NCBI RefSeq assembly: GCF_003289955.1
Contig: NZ_QLZR01000001.1
Coordinates: forward strand, 186,001-250,000
DNA length: 64,000 nucleotides
From: Planococcus halotolerans
GTDB lineage: Bacteria; Bacillota; Bacilli; Bacillales_A; Planococcaceae
Direction: 5' to 3'
Below are positions 19,043-26,976 of the stretch, piece after piece. A program made the translations under genes and the position numbers. The notes below the pieces were generated by a model. The model worked only from the letters and a program-made list of their open reading frames with translations. It searched no databases and was not told the origin of the DNA. The number at the start of each line of letters is the position of its first letter. The stretch's first letter is position 1.

Positions 19043-20524
19043 TCAAATTTCATTGTCTATTTGCGCCCGCTGCAGCTTACCGCTGAAATCCACATAGACG
19101 GATTTCCACTCAGTAAAGACGTCCAGCGCCGCAACCCCAGAATCTCTATGGCCGTTGCCGGTACCTTTTGTTCCACCAAACGGCAAATGAATTTCAGCTC
19201 CACTCGTACCCGCATTAATATAGACAATTCCTGTGTCCAGATCCCGCTGTGCTATAAATGCCCGGTTAATATCCTGGGTATAGATGGAACTGGAAAGACC
19301 ATAAATCACACCATTATTAACTTCAACCGCCGCTTCAAAACTATCAACTTCAATAATAGAAACAACCGGACCAAAAATTTCCTCCTGCGCAATTCTCATC
19401 GATGCTGATACATCCGTAAACAATGTCGGTGCGTAATAGTTTCCTTTATCGAAATGGCCGCCGGTCAAAATCTCTCCTCCCGCGAGAAGAACTGCGCCTT
19501 CCTGTTTGCCGATTTCAATATAGGAATGTATTTTTTCAAGGGCCTCTTTGTTGATAACCGGGCCCACTTTTATGCTTTCATCCAATCCATCGCCAATCGT
19601 CAGGCTTTCCATTTTAGCAAGCAGCCTTTTTTGAAGCTCTTCTTTTACTTGTTCATGGACAATAACCCGGCTGCAGGCGGTGCACCGCTGCCCGGCTGTT
19701 CCAAAAGCACTCCATAGAATGCCTTCAACCGCCAAATCCAAATCTGCATCCTCCATTACAATGACGGCATTTTTCCCGCCCATCTCCAAAGAAACTTTTT
19801 TCAGATTGCGCCCTCCGAGTTCTGCTATCTTTCTCCCTGTTTCGGTTGATCCGGTAAAGGAAATGACCCGTATATCTGGATGTTCCAGCATTGCGGTTCC
19901 AACTTCCGACCCTGCCCCAAAAACAATATTGGCCACTCCATCCGGCAGTCCAGCCTCGGCAAATATCTTGCTCATCTCATAGGCCATCATCGGTGTTTCT
20001 GTTGCCGGTTTCCACAAGAACGTGTTGCCTGCGACGATTGCCGGAAACGACTTCCATGTGGCGATCGCCACAGGAAAATTCCAGGGAGTGATCAATCCGA
20101 CAACCCCGATGGGTGCCCGGATGCTCATGGCAAATTTATCAGCCAGCTCCGAAGGAGTCGTTTCTCCAAAAAGCCGGCGCCCCTCTCCTGCCATATAAAA
20201 AGCCATGTCGATCCCTTCCTGCACTTCTCCACGCCCTTCTTCAATCACTTTGCCCATTTCTTTTGTCAGTACCTGTGCAAGATGCTCTTTTCTTTCTTTC
20301 ATAATCCGTCCGATTTCATATAAATACGACGCCCGTTTCGGCGCCGGAACTTTTGCCCATGACTTTTGTGCCGCTTTCGCAGCCTTTGCTGCTTCATCCA
20401 CATCTTCTGCAGATGACATCTGAACTTGCGCCAACTCTTCACCTGTCGCCGGATTTAATACAGCAGCATATTTTCTATTACCTGCATCCTGCCATTTGCC
20501 ATTTACGTAATTCGTTAATTTCAT
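19043..20524 (-). CDS. Aldehyde dehydrogenase, probable 2-aminoadipate-semialdehyde dehydrogenase
   Basis: NAD(P)-dependent aldehyde dehydrogenase of 493 residues. Catalytic Glu lies in LEMGGKN near 245 and catalytic Cys in GQRCTA near 278. The C-terminal string NAGTSGAEIHLPFGG is like the ALDH7/AmaB group that oxidises 2-aminoadipate 6-semialdehyde, where Gly-Thr-Ser-Gly-Ala-Glu binds the amino-acid end. The next gene makes exactly that semialdehyde from lysine. The ATG at 20524 follows GAGGAGG; the longer frame to 20590 would run through a cre site and is rejected. First gene of a three-gene operon, probably under CcpA repression. Confidence 0.88.
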   Translation of the reverse strand: MKLTNYVNGKWQDAGNRKYAAVLNPATGEELAQVQMSSAEDVDEAAKAAKAAQKSWAKVPAPKRASYLYEIGRIMKERKEHLAQVLTKEMGKVIEEGRGEVQEGIDMAFYMAGEGRRLFGETTPSELADKFAMSIRAPIGVVGLITPWNFPVAIATWKSFPAIVAGNTFLWKPATETPMMAYEMSKIFAEAGLPDGVANIVFGAGSEVGTAMLEHPDIRVISFTGSTETGRKIAELGGRNLKKVSLEMGGKNAVIVMEDADLDLAVEGILWSAFGTAGQRCTACSRVIVHEQVKEELQKRLLAKMESLTIGDGLDESIKVGPVINKEALEKIHSYIEIGKQEGAVLLAGGEILTGGHFDKGNYYAPTLFTDVSASMRIAQEEIFGPVVSIIEVDSFEAAVEVNNGVIYGLSSSIYTQDINRAFIAQRDLDTGIVYINAGTSGAEIHLPFGGTKGTGNGHRDSGVAALDVFTEWKSVYVDFSGKLQRAQIDNEI

Positions 20525-20559
20525 TAATCCGTTCCTCCTCTGTAATGGTTCAGTATTAA

Positions 20560-20574
20560 AGAAAGCGCTTACAT
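20560..20574 (-). promoter_or_regulatory. CcpA catabolite-responsive element (cre)
   Basis: On the minus strand the sequence ATGTAAGCGCTTTCT fits the cre consensus WTGNAANCGNWNNCW at every defined position. It lies 36 nt upstream of the aldehyde dehydrogenase start codon, where CcpA would block transcription of the lysine operon when preferred carbon sources are present. Confidence 0.8.
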
Positions 20575-20614
20575 GTACATTATTCCACAAGCTAATAAGA
20601 AATTACAGGTATTT

Positions 20615-20646
20615 TTCTAACTTTAATGAATCTTCTAAATTTAATG
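20615..20646. repeat. Direct repeat TTCTAA(C/A)TTTAATG, 18-nt offset
   Basis: TTCTAACTTTAATG at 20615-20628 recurs as TTCTAAATTTAATG at 20633-20646, one mismatch in 14. It lies between the cre site and the MerR promoter, in the control region of the lysine operon. Possibly an activator site with two same-face contacts. Confidence 0.4.
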
Positions 20647-20726
20647 TTCTATTCTTAAAACGCCTTGTTTCAAAGATTAATTTCCATGCTTAAAGTAGCA
20701 TTTTGTTTAACAAGCACCAAAAGGTA

Positions 20727-20755
20727 TTGACACTTACGGAACGTCATAGTCTAAT
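20727..20755 (+). promoter_or_regulatory. Sigma-A promoter of the MerR/TipAS gene with dyad
   Basis: TTGACA, 17 nt, TCTAAT. The spacer region holds TGAC-N11-GTCA overlapping the -35 box, a dyad of the kind MerR proteins use to control their own promoter, although the spacer is 17 nt rather than the stretched 19 nt of classic MerR-activated promoters. Confidence 0.65.
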
Positions 20756-20777
20756 CTAATGGAAGAGGTGATTAATT

Positions 20778-21644
20778 ATGTACAAAGTACAGGAAGTAGC
20801 TACAATAGCAGGAGTCAGTGTCCGCACTCTCCATCATTACGACAGCATCGGATTGATGAAGCCTTCGAATATAGGATCCAACCGGTACCGTTATTATAAT
20901 GACGATGATTTGAAACTGCTCCAGCACATCTTATTTTTCAAAGAATTAGGATTTTCACTGAAAAAAATTCAGGAATTAGTTGCAGAAGGTTTTGACGCCA
21001 CTTATGCTTTGACACAACACGCAGAGTTATTGCGCCAGAAGAAACTGCGCATTGAAAAGTTGATAGAAAATGCTGAGCGTACTCAGCTGGAATATGCCGG
21101 AGTGCAGGAACAAAGCAATGAAGAACGTTTTTCAGCATTCAGCATCAAAAAGACAGATGACAATATTAAACTGTATTTGGATTCACCAGCTCCAGAGGCT
21201 GCTGTAGAAATCGAGGCAGCAGATAAAGAAATTGACAGCCAGGATGAAATCTTGGAAGAGGTTAACTTTACTGAGCCGGAACCCTCTGTGGCACAGCAGG
21301 AAACAGTTGCGAATGAACCGGAAACGGCAGTTGCAACTGAAAAACCGGAAAAAGAAGAAGAGGATCTCGAAGAAATCAACCGGGAAGGCGATCGAATTTA
21401 CAATGCCGTTTCCAATTTGATGCATCTGCCTCCGGAAGCGCCTGAAGTTCAAGTCGAAATGCAGGCCTATTACACGCTGCTGGACCGTTTCTACAACTGT
21501 TCACCGAAAATGTTCCGTGGCCTTGCCGATCTATATGCCAACGACAGCCGTTTCGCTAAGAATATTGATCGGCACGGAGCTGGCTTATCGAAATACCTGC
21601 GTGAAGCAATGTACATATTTGCTGACGGTTTGGCAGATGCTTGA
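20778..21644 (+). CDS. MerR-family regulator with TipAS drug-recognition domain (Mta/TipA-like)
   Basis: Transcription regulator of 288 residues. The winged helix-turn-helix (about 1-70, with VSVRTLHHYDSIGL) is followed by a dimerisation helix (75-115). The C-terminal 85 residues are a TipAS domain like those of TipAL and Mta, which bind thiopeptides or other drugs. Between them lies an unusually long acidic stretch (about 120-205) rich in Glu, Asp, Val and Ala. Mta of B. subtilis is about 257 residues, so this linker is extended. RBS GAGGTG. It diverges from the lysine operon and is probably autoregulated; no multidrug pump is adjacent. Confidence 0.88.
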   Translation: MYKVQEVATIAGVSVRTLHHYDSIGLMKPSNIGSNRYRYYNDDDLKLLQHILFFKELGFSLKKIQELVAEGFDATYALTQHAELLRQKKLRIEKLIENAERTQLEYAGVQEQSNEERFSAFSIKKTDDNIKLYLDSPAPEAAVEIEAADKEIDSQDEILEEVNFTEPEPSVAQQETVANEPETAVATEKPEKEEEDLEEINREGDRIYNAVSNLMHLPPEAPEVQVEMQAYYTLLDRFYNCSPKMFRGLADLYANDSRFAKNIDRHGAGLSKYLREAMYIFADGLADA

Positions 21645-21768
21645 GCTGATTGGAACTTGTGTGAATTGCGGAAAAGAAGTTTATTGCCGTGATGGTTTCC
21701 TGGATGGAGTGTATATTGAAGGGGAACTTTTCTGTTTCAATTGTACAGAAAAAGATTCTGAAGCATAA
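21637..21768 (+). CDS. Small zinc-ribbon-like protein, 43 residues
   Basis: Starts with ATG at 21637, overlapping the end of the MerR gene by 8 nt, so translation is probably coupled. The product has four Cys in a CxxC...CxxC layout (CVNCGKEVYC and CFNC), the pattern of a zinc ribbon, and little else. A strong terminator follows directly after its stop, so it is the last gene of the merR transcript. No named family recognised; a role next to the regulator is inferred from position only. No good Shine-Dalgarno is seen before the start. Confidence 0.6.
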   Translation: MLELIGTCVNCGKEVYCRDGFLDGVYIEGELFCFNCTEKDSEA

Positions 21769-21769
21769 G

Positions 21770-21804
21770 AAGTACCGGGCAAATAGATGCCCGGTACTTT
21801 TTTG
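21770..21804 (+). terminator. Terminator of the merR unit
   Basis: Eleven-pair stem AAGTACCGGGC / GCCCGGTACTT followed by TTTTTGTTT. Confidence 0.9.
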
Positions 21805-21918
21805 TTTATCAAACATTCTCGTCTCTTATTTTTCCTCATTGAATTTTTCTCCACCACGTTCTATGTCATGTCCAAAAAGAGTGAAAGCCGCGTTGCGTTT
21901 TCAGTCGTTTCTTTTAGG

Positions 21919-22260
21919 CTATATTCGATTATCGTTTCGATGGTCTGTATACAGCACAATTCCGTCACTTTCGAGAATATCGTGAAATTCATCAATTTCT
22001 GTTTGGCTTAAATCCAGTTTAGTCAACTCGTCCCGTACTGCGTCTTTCCCGGTGAAGATTGATTTGAATTTATCTGTAATCGTTTCTGTTTCGTGTGTGT
22101 GGACTCCTTCTTGCGTTTCAACAGAGTTAAGTATATCCGCATTATCCGTCAAAACATGAATATCATTTCTGTTATATCCCCACGACTTCATTTCTTCCAC
22201 TTTTTCTTCAAGTTCCCGTTCCGTATAAACCACTTCAAATTCACGGTTTGTTGATTTCAT
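21919..22260 (-). CDS. GSP17M/YflT-domain general stress protein
   Basis: Protein of 113 residues matching the heat-induced stress protein YflT (general stress protein 17M) domain: VVYTERELEEKVEEMKSWGY, then a DIHVLT strand, an amphipathic middle and the ending DGIVLYTDH. Same domain as in the two proteins at 54.8 and 56.9 kb. ATG at 22260 follows AGGAGG; the longer frame to 22311 has no ribosome site. A sigma-B-type promoter lies 36-62 nt upstream. Molecular role unknown. Confidence 0.85.
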   Translation of the reverse strand: MKSTNREFEVVYTERELEEKVEEMKSWGYNRNDIHVLTDNADILNSVETQEGVHTHETETITDKFKSIFTGKDAVRDELTKLDLSQTEIDEFHDILESDGIVLYTDHRNDNRI

Positions 22261-22295
22261 ACTAATCAGCCTCCTGTTTATCGTCTTACATTTAT

Positions 22296-22322
22296 TTACC
22301 CGAACATCCAAAAAGCTAAAAC
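22296..22322 (-). promoter_or_regulatory. Sigma-B-type promoter of the YflT gene
   Basis: On the minus strand GTTTTA, 15 nt, GGGTAA, close to the B. subtilis sigma-B consensus (GTTTAA, 12-15 nt, GGGTAT). Confidence 0.7.
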
Positions 22323-22353
22323 CTGAATCATTTTATGAACCCATACAGAAAAA

Positions 22354-22398
22354 CACCCCCAACGTCGTTATTACTGCATACGACGTTGGGAGTGCTTT
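22354..22398 (-). terminator. Terminator of trhO
   Basis: Long stem with core CCCAACGTCGT / ACGACGTTGGG, followed on the minus strand by TTTTTCTG. Confidence 0.85.
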
Positions 22399-22422
22399 TC
22401 CTTTTTTTTTGGTTTTCTTCTA

Positions 22423-23385
22423 TTAAACTTCAGATTTTTCTTTTAAAGCGTCAAGTCTTTCTTGCACTTCTGCACCAGTCAAACCGTGTTCGAATGCATA
22501 ACGGTTGCGCGGATGTTCGCGGCATTCGTCACTGCATGAACGCATAAACTTATGCTCGTTTTCTTCAGAGCTAAGGATTTTCTTGTTGCATTCCGGGTTT
22601 GCACAGTTTACGTAGCGCTCACATGGCTCACCTGTGAAATGGTCTTTACCGACTACTGTATGTTCCACCTGGTTAACAGGCACTGCGATACGCTCATCAA
22701 AGACGTACATCTGTCCGTCCCAAAGCTGCCCTTTCACTTCAGGGTCTTTACCGTAAGTAGCGATGCCGCCGTGAAGCTGTGCCACATCTTCAAAGCCTTC
22801 TCTTTTCAGCCAGCCGGAGAATTTTTCACAGCGGATTCCGCCTGTGCAATACGTCAAAATTTTCTTGCCTTCAAACATTTCTTTATTTTCTTTGACCCAT
22901 TCCGGCAAATCGCGGAAGTTCTCAATATCCGGACGGATAGCGCCACGGAAATGGCCAAGATCGTATTCGTAGTCATTGCGGGCATCAAGAACGATTGTGT
23001 CCTGATCCTGCATGCGTTTATAGAATTCAGCAGGCTCCAGGTAAGTGCCAGTCAATTCGTTTGGATTGATGTCATCTTCCAGGCCTAAGTGAACAATTTC
23101 TTTTTTAGCGCGGACGTGCATTTTCTTGAATGCGTGTCCGTCAGCTTCATCAATTTTAAAGACGATATCCGAAAAACGTTCATCATTTTTCATCATCTCC
23201 ATATAAGCTTCCGTTTGCTCGATTGTGCCTGAACATGTACCGTTGATGCCTTCTTCAGACACCAGGATACGGCCTTTCAATTCGAGCTCCTTGCAGGCTG
23301 CCAAATGCTCAGTTGCAAAAATTTCCGGATCTTCGATCGGTGTATATAAGTAATAAAGTAAAACGTTGTGCGTATGATTTTGCAT
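22423..23385 (-). CDS. trhO: tRNA uridine(34) hydroxylase, rhodanese family
   Basis: Oxygen-dependent tRNA hydroxylase of 320 residues that forms 5-hydroxyuridine at position 34 of tRNAs (E. coli TrhO/YceA, B. subtilis YbfQ). The N-terminal acylphosphatase-like domain (about 1-90) is followed by a rhodanese domain with active-site loop [12 protein letters not shown] near 178. The C-terminal part has a Cys-rich region ([15 protein letters not shown], then CSDEC) that may bind a metal. Family length and order are normal. ATG at 23385 after GGGGGT. Single gene. Confidence 0.93.
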   Translation of the reverse strand: MQNHTHNVLLYYLYTPIEDPEIFATEHLAACKELELKGRILVSEEGINGTCSGTIEQTEAYMEMMKNDERFSDIVFKIDEADGHAFKKMHVRAKKEIVHLGLEDDINPNELTGTYLEPAEFYKRMQDQDTIVLDARNDYEYDLGHFRGAIRPDIENFRDLPEWVKENKEMFEGKKILTYCTGGIRCEKFSGWLKREGFEDVAQLHGGIATYGKDPEVKGQLWDGQMYVFDERIAVPVNQVEHTVVGKDHFTGEPCERYVNCANPECNKKILSSEENEHKFMRSCSDECREHPRNRYAFEHGLTGAEVQERLDALKEKSEV

Positions 23386-23485
23386 GAATCATACCCCCTA
23401 TTCTTCTATTTGCTTCATCAGTCATCGAGACTTCAAAACCTCAACCATTTTACAATAAATTAAGCTATTATTCAACTTTCGAGTA

Positions 23486-23645
23486 GAAAAGCGCAAGCGC
23501 CCGTTAAGCCCCGACAAGCGCTGGAAGCCTTGACGGTAATGGCGTTCTTTGCCATTGACGGCGAGGCTTAAGCGACTCGAGGGGCTGGGCCAATGCAACA
23601 CTCGTTTCTAAGAAATTTCTGATTAATAAAAGTTATACTTTCTTA
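23486..23645 (+). repeat. Snapback repeat, copy A (3'-extended form)
   Basis: Begins GAAAAGCGCAAGCGCCCGTT. Stems are AGCCCC/GGGGCT, AAGCCT/AGGCTT and ATGGC/GCCAT; base identity differs from other copies but pairing is kept. The usual 3' end GTCTGGACA is missing and is replaced by an extension ending AAAGTTATACTTTC, which only copy F (43503) shares. Lies in the gap between trhO and the hydroxyacid dehydrogenase. Confidence 0.85.
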
Positions 23646-23657
23646 GAAAAAATAAAT

Positions 23658-23692
23658 AAAACAGCCGCAGAAACGACTGTTTTTATAGCATA
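23658..23692 (-). terminator. Probable terminator of the hydroxyacid dehydrogenase gene
   Basis: On the minus strand AACAGtCG / CGgCTGTT followed by TTATTTATTTTTT. Confidence 0.6.
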
Positions 23693-23719
23693 AGGGATTT
23701 TCACTAAATTACTTATCGA

Positions 23720-24670
23720 TCAACAAACCCTGTTTTTGATAGATTGCCCCTCTAGGCACGCTGTTATTGCTTCGGCGTTCAATGCCATCATCTCCAGCCT
23801 TGTCCGGATACCAGCGCTGCCGATATGCGGGAGGACAGTCAAATTATCGAGCTCCAGCAACTTATTGTCGAGCGGAAGCGGTTCCTGTTCAAAGACATCA
23901 AGTCCAGCTCCCCAAATTTTCCGTGATTTCAGCGCTTCGTATAAGGCGTCCTCGTCCACGATACCGCCTCTGGCGACATTTATCAGGCATGCCGTGTTCT
24001 TCATTAATTCCAATTCCCGTTTGCCGATCATCCCTTTGGTTTCTTCTGTCAAAGGAGTGAGGATCATAACAAAATCGGATTTGGCCAATAGTTCATCAAG
24101 TTCCGCATATTCCACATCTTCCAGGCTTCTGCGAGTGCGGTTGTGATACATCACTTTCATGTCAAAACCGCTGGCTCTTCTGCAGACGCCTTCTCCGATT
24201 CGTCCCATCCCGATGATTCCGAGAGTTGCGCCATAGACATCCTGTCCGGTCATGCCCATCGGCGTCCAGGATTTCCATTCACCTGAACGGACCGTTTTTT
24301 CCGCTTCAATCAGTCGTCTGGCAGTTGCCAGAAGCAAAGCGAATGCCAAATCAGCCGTCGTTTCCGTTAGGACCTCCGGCGTATTTGTTACAGCAATTCC
24401 ACGTTCCCTCGCTGCATCCAAATCAATGTTGTTATAACCCACCGCCAGATTGGAAATGATTTTTAAATCCGTCGCTGCTTCTATCAATTCCCTGTCTATC
24501 TGGTCGGAAAGCATCGTCCACAGGGCTGATGCTTTTCCGGCTTCTTCCATTAAAACTTCACGCGGAACAGGTTTTTCTTCCTCCTGCCACATCCGCACTT
24601 CATAGGAATTCTCAAGACCCTTTATTGCCTCCTCCGGCAATTTTCGGGTTATATAAACAATCGGCTTCAT
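23720..24670 (-). CDS. D-2-hydroxyacid dehydrogenase, glyoxylate/hydroxypyruvate reductase type
   Basis: NAD(P)H-dependent reductase of 316 residues. The Rossmann loop GIIGMGRIGEGV lies near 150; the active-site Arg is in NVARGGIVDE near 234, the Glu in DVFEQEPLP, and the catalytic His in PHIGSAG near 284. The pattern is that of GhrB/GyaR (B. subtilis YvcT), reducing glyoxylate and hydroxypyruvate. The ATG at 24670 follows GGAGGA; the longer frame to 24685 would cover that ribosome site. Single gene. Confidence 0.88.
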   Translation of the reverse strand: MKPIVYITRKLPEEAIKGLENSYEVRMWQEEEKPVPREVLMEEAGKASALWTMLSDQIDRELIEAATDLKIISNLAVGYNNIDLDAARERGIAVTNTPEVLTETTADLAFALLLATARRLIEAEKTVRSGEWKSWTPMGMTGQDVYGATLGIIGMGRIGEGVCRRASGFDMKVMYHNRTRRSLEDVEYAELDELLAKSDFVMILTPLTEETKGMIGKRELELMKNTACLINVARGGIVDEDALYEALKSRKIWGAGLDVFEQEPLPLDNKLLELDNLTVLPHIGSAGIRTRLEMMALNAEAITACLEGQSIKNRVC

Positions 24671-24746
24671 AAAAACATCCTCCAATCTAATTGTCTAATT
24701 ATTATAGCAATTTATGTAACCAGCTTCAATTTCAAGCTGTCCTTGC

Positions 24747-25355
24747 CTATTTCTTATGTCTTCTCCGGATTAAATACCAAACGAAAGCGACTGCGCCAAT
24801 GGCCAATAAAACATAAACAACATTCGAATAGATGTCCAGCTGCCGCATAATCTCTTCCCGGTTTTCCCCGACCGCGGCGCCGACAATGACAAGAATGGTA
24901 TTCCATATCAGCGTACCGGCAATCGTGAACAACAGAAACATTTTCACATTCATGCCGGACATGCCTGCGGGAACCGAGATAAGGCTTCGGACCACAGGAA
25001 CCAGCCTTCCAAAAAAAACGGCCCAGACGCCGTAGCGATCGAACCAGGCATCCGCTTTGTAAAGATCAGCCTTTTTAAGGCGCAGCCACTTGCCGTATTT
25101 CTCGACCAGTCCTTCCAAGCGCTCCACGCTCAGCCACCTGCCTATGTAATAAAGAATGACAGCTCCAGCAACAGAACCGGCAGTCGAAGCTGCAACGACT
25201 CCGGTAATACTCAACCCAGCTGTAGTCGTCATAAATCCGCCGACAGTCAGCACAACCTCAGATGGGACCGGCGGGAAAATATTTTCCAACAGAATCAAAA
25301 AAAATATACCCGCGTATCCATAGTCTTCCATTACAGCAGTGATCCAAGCTTCCAT
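24747..25355 (-). CDS. DedA-family membrane protein
   Basis: Integral membrane protein of 202 residues with the DedA/SNARE-associated fold: the re-entrant motif ENIFPPVPSE near 25 and FFGRLVPVVRSLISVPAG near 115. DedA proteins act as flippases for undecaprenyl phosphate or phospholipids (UptA, PetA) and affect envelope stress. Which lipid this copy handles is unknown. It lies 18 nt downstream of the membrane phosphoesterase gene, so the two are probably co-transcribed. Confidence 0.88.
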   Translation of the reverse strand: MEAWITAVMEDYGYAGIFFLILLENIFPPVPSEVVLTVGGFMTTTAGLSITGVVAASTAGSVAGAVILYYIGRWLSVERLEGLVEKYGKWLRLKKADLYKADAWFDRYGVWAVFFGRLVPVVRSLISVPAGMSGMNVKMFLLFTIAGTLIWNTILVIVGAAVGENREEIMRQLDIYSNVVYVLLAIGAVAFVWYLIRRRHKK

Positions 25356-25373
25356 CTATACCAACTCTTTCAA

Positions 25374-26453
25374 TTAAATATTTTCGAATTTTATCCGCAC
25401 GTTCCATAATTCCGATCGGCTGCCTATGCGGATGGGCGGACCCCAGAAACCGAAGCCCGAAGAAACGATAAAATGTGTGGCTTCTTTTAAGCGGTAGCCA
25501 TAATCGAGTTCGAATATTCTTTTGGTTATCAAACGATTGGGCCACATCTGCCCCTTATGGGTATGGCCCGAAATATGAAAATCAACACCGAGCTCGACCG
25601 GTGTTTTCAAATCAGACGGTGTATGGTCCATGACAATCCATGGAAGGTTTGCTGCAGGCTTTAAATTTTCGAGTGGATCTCTTTTGCCGTTGGTTCGTTC
25701 TTCCCGCCCGGTCAGATTGAATTTCCCTGCAACTTCAACCGTTTCATCCCTTAATATCACAACGCCGGATTCTTCCATCACACGGACAAGCAACGGGATT
25801 TTCTTCCCATAATATTCGTGGTTGCCCAATACTCCAAATACGCCGTATTTCGACTTAAGCTTGCGCATCACTTCCGACATGCCATATCTGGCATACCAAA
25901 TCGGATCGTCATCCACCAGATCTCCAGCCAGCAATACCAAGTCCGGTTCGAGTTTATTGCTTAAATTCACAAAGCGCTTCAGATGGCGTTTGCCCGATAG
26001 AACGCCGAGATGAAAGTCAGAAGCAATGACGATATCCAAATCATCACCGTTGCCTTTTACAATGAATTCCTTTTTACGCACTACAGGACTGTAGGCAAGG
26101 AAAGTTCCGATACTAAAAATCAGTATGAAGAGTGCTGCCGCCAACGAACCGGCAATCTGAACATCCCGGGGGTGGTCAATCACGATAACCAGCAGATTGG
26201 CAATCGGCACTATCAAAAGTGCGTATTGAAAAAAGGCAAGCCAGTAAGAACCTGCAATCGTAAATCCCAACCATTTATGGCCCAGCATTCCGATAAAATA
26301 ACTGAATGCCAGAACTGCCCATAAAAACGCAAAAACCCAGCCGTTGACGGGCAATGCAAAACTGTTCAGCCATATAAAAACGGTCCATCCTATGTATCCT
26401 GCGAGAGAGCAATATATCAGCAGCATTACAACCCCTGCAGCTATCTGTTTCAA
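25374..26453 (-). CDS. Membrane-anchored metallophosphoesterase (YkuE-like)
   Basis: Calcineurin-like phosphoesterase of 359 residues. Four N-terminal membrane helices (about 5-135) precede a catalytic domain with SDFHLG (near 155), AGDLVDDD (190), GNHEYYG (226), DHTPSD (280) and GHTHKGQ (299), the full two-metal set. Members act on lipid-linked substrates such as UDP-diacylglucosamine-like compounds or lipoteichoic acid precursors; the substrate is not known here. The start chosen is TTG at 26453 after GAGGTGGG; the GTG at 26462 sits inside that ribosome site. Divergent from liaI; DedA follows downstream. Confidence 0.87.
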   Translation of the reverse strand: MKQIAAGVVMLLIYCSLAGYIGWTVFIWLNSFALPVNGWVFAFLWAVLAFSYFIGMLGHKWLGFTIAGSYWLAFFQYALLIVPIANLLVIVIDHPRDVQIAGSLAAALFILIFSIGTFLAYSPVVRKKEFIVKGNGDDLDIVIASDFHLGVLSGKRHLKRFVNLSNKLEPDLVLLAGDLVDDDPIWYARYGMSEVMRKLKSKYGVFGVLGNHEYYGKKIPLLVRVMEESGVVILRDETVEVAGKFNLTGREERTNGKRDPLENLKPAANLPWIVMDHTPSDLKTPVELGVDFHISGHTHKGQMWPNRLITKRIFELDYGYRLKEATHFIVSSGFGFWGPPIRIGSRSELWNVRIKFENI

Positions 26454-26534
26454 AAATCCCACCTCATTTCCGTTTTCTTTCCATTATACCCTTCCCTGCG
26501 CTTGCGTTAACTACCCAAAGCCGACTAAGCCTAA

Positions 26535-26563
26535 GGTCTGAGTAAAAGATGCAGTGACAGACC
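26535..26563 (+). promoter_or_regulatory. Inverted repeat upstream of liaI, candidate LiaR site
   Basis: GGTCTG, 17 nt, CAGACC, 60-88 nt upstream of the liaI start, where a response-regulator dimer would bind to activate the lia operon. Assigned by position only. Confidence 0.4.
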
Positions 26564-26622
26564 GTGTTGCCATTTTCGGAGAGTTGATAAGATTAAGTTA
26601 CAAATTGAGAGGAGGAAACAAC

Positions 26623-26964
26623 TTGAACAAATTTTGGATGACAGTCATCGGCATTATTGCCGGAATTATCGCCCTATCGAATCTCGGCCCCATCATCAGT
26701 CTCGCTTTTTCAGGAGTCATCATCTATATCGGTGTGCATTATTACCTGAGAAGCAGTTCAACAGGCGCTAAAATCTGGTGGGGCTTTGTTGCAGCAGTGG
26801 GAGCGATATCAGCAGTTTCCAATGTGCCCGCGATTATAGGGGTATTGGCCATTGCAGTATTATGGTATATCTACAAAAAGTGGAACGAAAAAGAAGTTTC
26901 AACTTCAGTTAAAAATGATCCTTTCACCAACTTTGAAAGAGAATGGCAAAAGCTAAACAAATAA
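26623..26964 (+). CDS. liaI: LiaI-like membrane protein, anchor of LiaH
   Basis: Membrane protein of 113 residues with short hydrophobic helices (about 4-45 and 57-85) and a hydrophilic C-terminus ending in EREWQKLNK. It matches LiaI by position directly before a PspA-type protein and by topology; in B. subtilis LiaI recruits LiaH to the membrane under envelope stress. Start is TTG at 26623, 7 nt after GAGGAGG; no upstream ATG has a ribosome site. First gene of liaIHFSR. Confidence 0.83.
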   Translation: MNKFWMTVIGIIAGIIALSNLGPIISLAFSGVIIYIGVHYYLRSSSTGAKIWWGFVAAVGAISAVSNVPAIIGVLAIAVLWYIYKKWNEKEVSTSVKNDPFTNFEREWQKLNK

Positions 26965-26976
26965 GGAGGAAATTAC

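Noticed and set aside
20575-20700. Sigma-54 promoter for the lysine operon
   Set aside because: No TGGCAC-N5-TTGCA pair with correct spacing was found on the minus strand; TGGAAT near 20582 lacks a -12 element.
21787-22011. Plus-strand frame after the merR terminator
   Set aside because: No ribosome site, lies antisense to the YflT stress gene, composition unlike a protein.
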